A stretch of 8,999 nucleotides of DNA, taken from an uncultured Chitinophagaceae bacterium (GTDB lineage: Bacteria > Bacteroidota > Bacteroidia > Chitinophagales > Chitinophagaceae). The notes under the pieces were generated by a model, which made no database searches, was not told the DNA's origin, and worked only from the letters and a program-made list of their open reading frames with translations. Of this stretch, positions 6,435 through 8,999 are shown in pieces. The translations under genes and the position numbers were made by a program. Location of the stretch: assembly GCA_946885335.1 (NCBI GenBank), contig CAMPGG010000129.1, positions 1 to 8,999 on the forward strand, written 5' to 3'. Position 1 is the stretch's first letter. Every line of letters starts with the position of its first letter.

Positions 6435-6442
6435 TATATTTG
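6435..6442 (+). promoter_or_regulatory. -7 box for mutS
   Basis: TATATTTG is an exact TAnnTTTG match, 11 bases before the mutS ATG at 6454. A start near 6447 would leave a leader of about six bases. No TTG-type -33 element is present 17-23 bases upstream. The 118-base spacer thus holds divergent promoters for mutS and the trmH-family gene. Confidence 0.5.
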
Positions 6443-6453
6443 CCGTTATTGAT

Positions 6454-8999
6454 ATGGCAAAAACAAAACCTTCCGAAACACCTTTAATGCAGCAACACCG
6501 GGCTATTAAACAAAAATACCCCGATGCCATCCTGCTTTTTCGGGTGGGTGATTTTTATGAAACTTTTGGAAATGATGCCGTAATTGCTTCGCAGGTTTTA
6601 GGAATAACGCTTACCAAAAGAAATAACGGGGCCGCATCTTCTCTTGAACTGGCAGGTTTTCCGCATCATGCACTGGACACATACCTGCATAAACTGGTGA
6701 AGGCCGGTTACCGGGTAGCCATTTGCGATCAACTGGAAGATCCAAAAATGGCTAAGGGGATCGTCAAGAGAGGTGTAACAGAAATGGTAACACCCGGCAC
6801 GGCGGTCAATGACAAATTATTAGAACATCATTCAAATAATTTCCTTGCAGGCATTCATTTTTCTGACCATGATCAATATGGATTGGCTTTTTTAGATATA
6901 TCAACCGGTGAATTCCTGATCACACAAGGTGATCGTGAATACGCGGATAAAATGATGCAAAGCTTTAAACCGGCAGAAGTCATTTTTCAAAGAAACAACC
7001 AGAAAAAATTCAAGGAGTATTTCGGCAGTAAATTTTACAGTTATACGCTGGATGAATGGATCTTTGATGAAAGCTATGCTGAAGAAAGTCTGCTAAAACA
7101 TTTTCAAACCCATTCTTTAAAAGGTTTTGGCATCGATGACCTGCGAACAGGGATGGTTGCCGCCGGTGCTTTACTACATTACCTGAAAGACACAGAACAT
7201 CCAAACCTGCAACATATCGCTTCCATTCAAAGACTGGATAAAGAAGATTTTCTATGGATGGATCGTTTTACAATTCGCAACCTGGAACTGGTTAACCAGC
7301 AAACTGAAGGAAGCAAAACGCTTTTAAGTGTGTTGGATAATACTTCATCGCCAATGGGCGCCAGGATGCTTAAACGCTGGATCGTTTTTCCATTAAAAGA
7401 TTTAAATAAGATTAATGAGCGGTTACAAACTGTTTCATTTTTTATTCTGAATACTGAAATACGCACCAAAATGGTGCAGGCCATTAAACATTGCGGTGAT
7501 GTGGAAAGAATGGTTTCAAAAATCCCGTTAAAGAAAATTAATCCGCGTGAACTGTTGCAACTGGCCCGTGGGTTAAAACAGGTTGAAGATATCAGGCAAT
7601 GGTGCCTGGCCGCTGATAATGAATACATCAACAGGCTTGGAGATGCATTAAACCCCTGCCACCTGATTGCTGATAAAATTTTAAAAGAAATTATAGATAA
7701 CCCGCCGGCACAGGCTAATCGCGGAGGCATCATTAACAGCGGCGTACACCCTGACCTGGATGAGTTGCGTTCCATTTCACATAACGGTAAAGCATACCTG
7801 CTTAAAATGCAGCAGGCAGAAACAACTGCAACAGGTATTTCATCATTAAAAATTGGCTTCAACAATGTTTTTGGTTATTACCTGGAAGTAACTAACCTGC
7901 ATAAAGAAAAAGTGCCCGCATCCTGGATAAGAAAACAAACGCTGACCAATGCGGAAAGATATATTACACCGGAGTTGAAAGAATATGAAGAAAAGATCAT
8001 GGGTGCCGAAGACAAGATTCTTGAAATAGAATTAAAGATCTTTGAAACCCTGCTCAATGACCTGTTTGACTATATCACACCTATTCAAACAAATGGCAAT
8101 ATCCTGGCCATTCTGGATTGTATGATCTGCTTCGCACACAATGCCACGCAGTTTAAATATAAAATCCCGGTTGTGCATGAGGGTGATGAACTGGTTATCA
8201 AAGAAGGACGTCACCCGGTTATTGAAAGACACCTGCCCATTGGAGAATCTTTTATCCATAATGATATAGAACTGAATAAAACGGATCAGCAGATCATCAT
8301 TCTTACCGGTCCAAATATGAGCGGTAAATCAGCCTTGTTGCGACAAACTGCATTGATCACACTAATGGCTCATATGGGAAGTTTTGTTCCGGCTACGGAT
8401 GCATTCATTCCGCTGACGGATAAAATATTTACCCGGGTTGGCGCAAGCGATAACCTGAGTGGAGGAGAATCAACTTTTATGGTGGAGATGAATGAAACAG
8501 CATCCATCATCAACAACCTGACGCCCCGCAGTCTTATTTTGCTGGATGAAATAGGTCGTGGTACATCAACTTACGATGGTATATCCATTGCATGGAGTAT
8601 TGCGGAATACCTGCACCAATCCCCTACTCAACCCAAAACTTTATTTGCCACGCATTATCATGAGTTGAATGAATTGGAAAATAAACTGGAAAGGGTAAAA
8701 AACTTTCACATCACAAATAAAGAAGCCGGGAACAAAATTATTTTTTTACGTAAACTGGCATTAGGCGGAAGCCGACACAGCTTTGGAATACATGTAGCTA
8801 AAATGGCTGGTATGCCACCATTACTGATTGACAGGGCAAACGATATTTTAAAACAACTGGAACAAAAACATGTAGATGATAAATTAGGCGATACGGTAAA
8901 AAATCTTTCCGGCACTCGTATGCAGTTAAGCATTTTTGATGTGCATACCCAAACATTCGAAGAGATCAGGGAGCTTTTGGAACAAACCGATATCAATCG
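6454..8999 (+). CDS. mutS: DNA mismatch repair protein MutS (3' end off the window)
   Basis: MutS finds mispaired and unpaired bases in new DNA and, with ATP, recruits MutL to start repair. The frame runs without a stop from the ATG at 6454 to the right edge: 848 complete codons plus two bases. The mismatch-reading F-x-E motif is F34-Y-E36 in domain I. The connector and core follow, including LDNTSSPMGARMLKRW (about 295-310) and the GFNNVFGYYLEVT clamp-side block (near 469-481). The ATPase has Walker A GPNMSGKS (619-626), the signature NLSGGESTF (667-675) and Walker B LILLDEIGRGTS (694-705), then THYHE and the helix-turn-helix region around GIHVAKMAGMP. The final visible segment, QLSIFD and a glutamate-rich helix, is typical of the end of MutS, so few codons are missing. 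Full length and the FxE motif mark it as a repair MutS rather than MutS2. It has no translated partner here; mutL lies elsewhere. Its leader appears very short. Confidence 0.97.
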   Translation, partial: MAKTKPSETPLMQQHRAIKQKYPDAILLFRVGDFYETFGNDAVIASQVLGITLTKRNNGAASSLELAGFPHHALDTYLHKLVKAGYRVAICDQLEDPKMAKGIVKRGVTEMVTPGTAVNDKLLEHHSNNFLAGIHFSDHDQYGLAFLDISTGEFLITQGDREYADKMMQSFKPAEVIFQRNNQKKFKEYFGSKFYSYTLDEWIFDESYAEESLLKHFQTHSLKGFGIDDLRTGMVAAGALLHYLKDTEHPNLQHIASIQRLDKEDFLWMDRFTIRNLELVNQQTEGSKTLLSVLDNTSSPMGARMLKRWIVFPLKDLNKINERLQTVSFFILNTEIRTKMVQAIKHCGDVERMVSKIPLKKINPRELLQLARGLKQVEDIRQWCLAADNEYINRLGDALNPCHLIADKILKEIIDNPPAQANRGGIINSGVHPDLDELRSISHNGKAYLLKMQQAETTATGISSLKIGFNNVFGYYLEVTNLHKEKVPASWIRKQTLTNAERYITPELKEYEEKIMGAEDKILEIELKIFETLLNDLFDYITPIQTNGNILAILDCMICFAHNATQFKYKIPVVHEGDELVIKEGRHPVIERHLPIGESFIHNDIELNKTDQQIIILTGPNMSGKSALLRQTALITLMAHMGSFVPATDAFIPLTDKIFTRVGASDNLSGGESTFMVEMNETASIINNLTPRSLILLDEIGRGTSTYDGISIAWSIAEYLHQSPTQPKTLFATHYHELNELENKLERVKNFHITNKEAGNKIIFLRKLALGGSRHSFGIHVAKMAGMPPLLIDRANDILKQLEQKHVDDKLGDTVKNLSGTRMQLSIFDVHTQTFEEIRELLEQTDIN

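Noticed and set aside
7227..7865. Long open frame of 212 codons on the minus strand
   Set aside because: It lies entirely within mutS, which is supported by every MutS motif. The minus-strand product is rich in Ser, Leu and Cys in the manner of an antisense shadow and has no recognisable domain.
8706..8999. Minus-strand open frame at the right edge
   Set aside because: It is antisense to the conserved C-terminal part of mutS and shows no domain; its composition is that of a shadow frame.
6454..8999. Possibility that the mutS-like gene is MutS2 or a defence-associated MutS
   Set aside because: The F-x-E mismatch-binding motif, domain order and C-terminal ending are those of a repair MutS, and no Smr domain or defence partner is seen.
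1..8999. CRISPR arrays, tRNA or rRNA genes, insertion sequences, prophage or integrase genes
   Set aside because: I read for repeats, terminal inverted repeats, transposase motifs and tRNA-like stems and found none that hold up; codon use and composition look uniform across the genes.

Overview
The window looks like an ordinary chromosomal housekeeping segment from a Bacteroidota bacterium, most likely of the Chitinophagaceae type. This is inferred from an AT-rich base composition, -7 boxes of the Bacteroidota form TAnnTTTG in front of most transcription units, poor or absent Shine-Dalgarno sequences, signal peptides ending in HAQ, and the style of the two secreted proteins of unknown function. 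The lineage call rests on these traits and recalled family resemblance, not on a database search.

Left part (1-2811). A 243-base AT-rich leader region with two interleaved inverted repeats and a promoter precedes a secreted protein with a fibronectin type III-like domain (244-942, +). Its stop codon overlaps the stop codon of convergent lipB (939-1679, -), the octanoyltransferase of lipoate biosynthesis. lipB diverges from an rluD-family 23S rRNA pseudouridine synthase (1759-2811, +) across a 79-base spacer that holds one TAnnTTTG box for each direction.

Middle part (2830-6335, all minus strand). Five genes lie in the same direction, transcribed in the order trmH-family RNA methyltransferase, UbiA-family prenyltransferase (closest to the MqnP type of menaquinone synthesis), ruvX/yqgF, def (peptide deformylase), and a secreted protein of unknown function. 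Gaps are 36, 36 and 70 bases, then a 32-base overlap. A good promoter sits in the 70-base gap before def, so def and the secreted protein can be made independently. Two of these genes, ruvX and the last secreted protein, appear to start with TTG.

Right part (6454-8999, +). mutS diverges from trmH and is open at the right edge. It has 848 full codons in the window with every core MutS motif intact, and probably lacks only its last few dozen codons.

Together the genes serve general maintenance: protein and RNA maturation (def, rluD, trmH), cofactor and quinone synthesis (lipB, ubiA/mqnP), nucleic-acid repair and processing (ruvX, mutS), and two envelope or secreted proteins. I see no mobile element, CRISPR array, RNA gene, defence system or sign of recent transfer, and no convincing new multi-gene system. 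The points most worth a second look are the very short predicted leaders of lipB, trmH and mutS, the TTG starts, the interleaved inverted repeats at the left end, and the two secreted proteins of unknown function. No gene-free stretch exceeds 300 bases.
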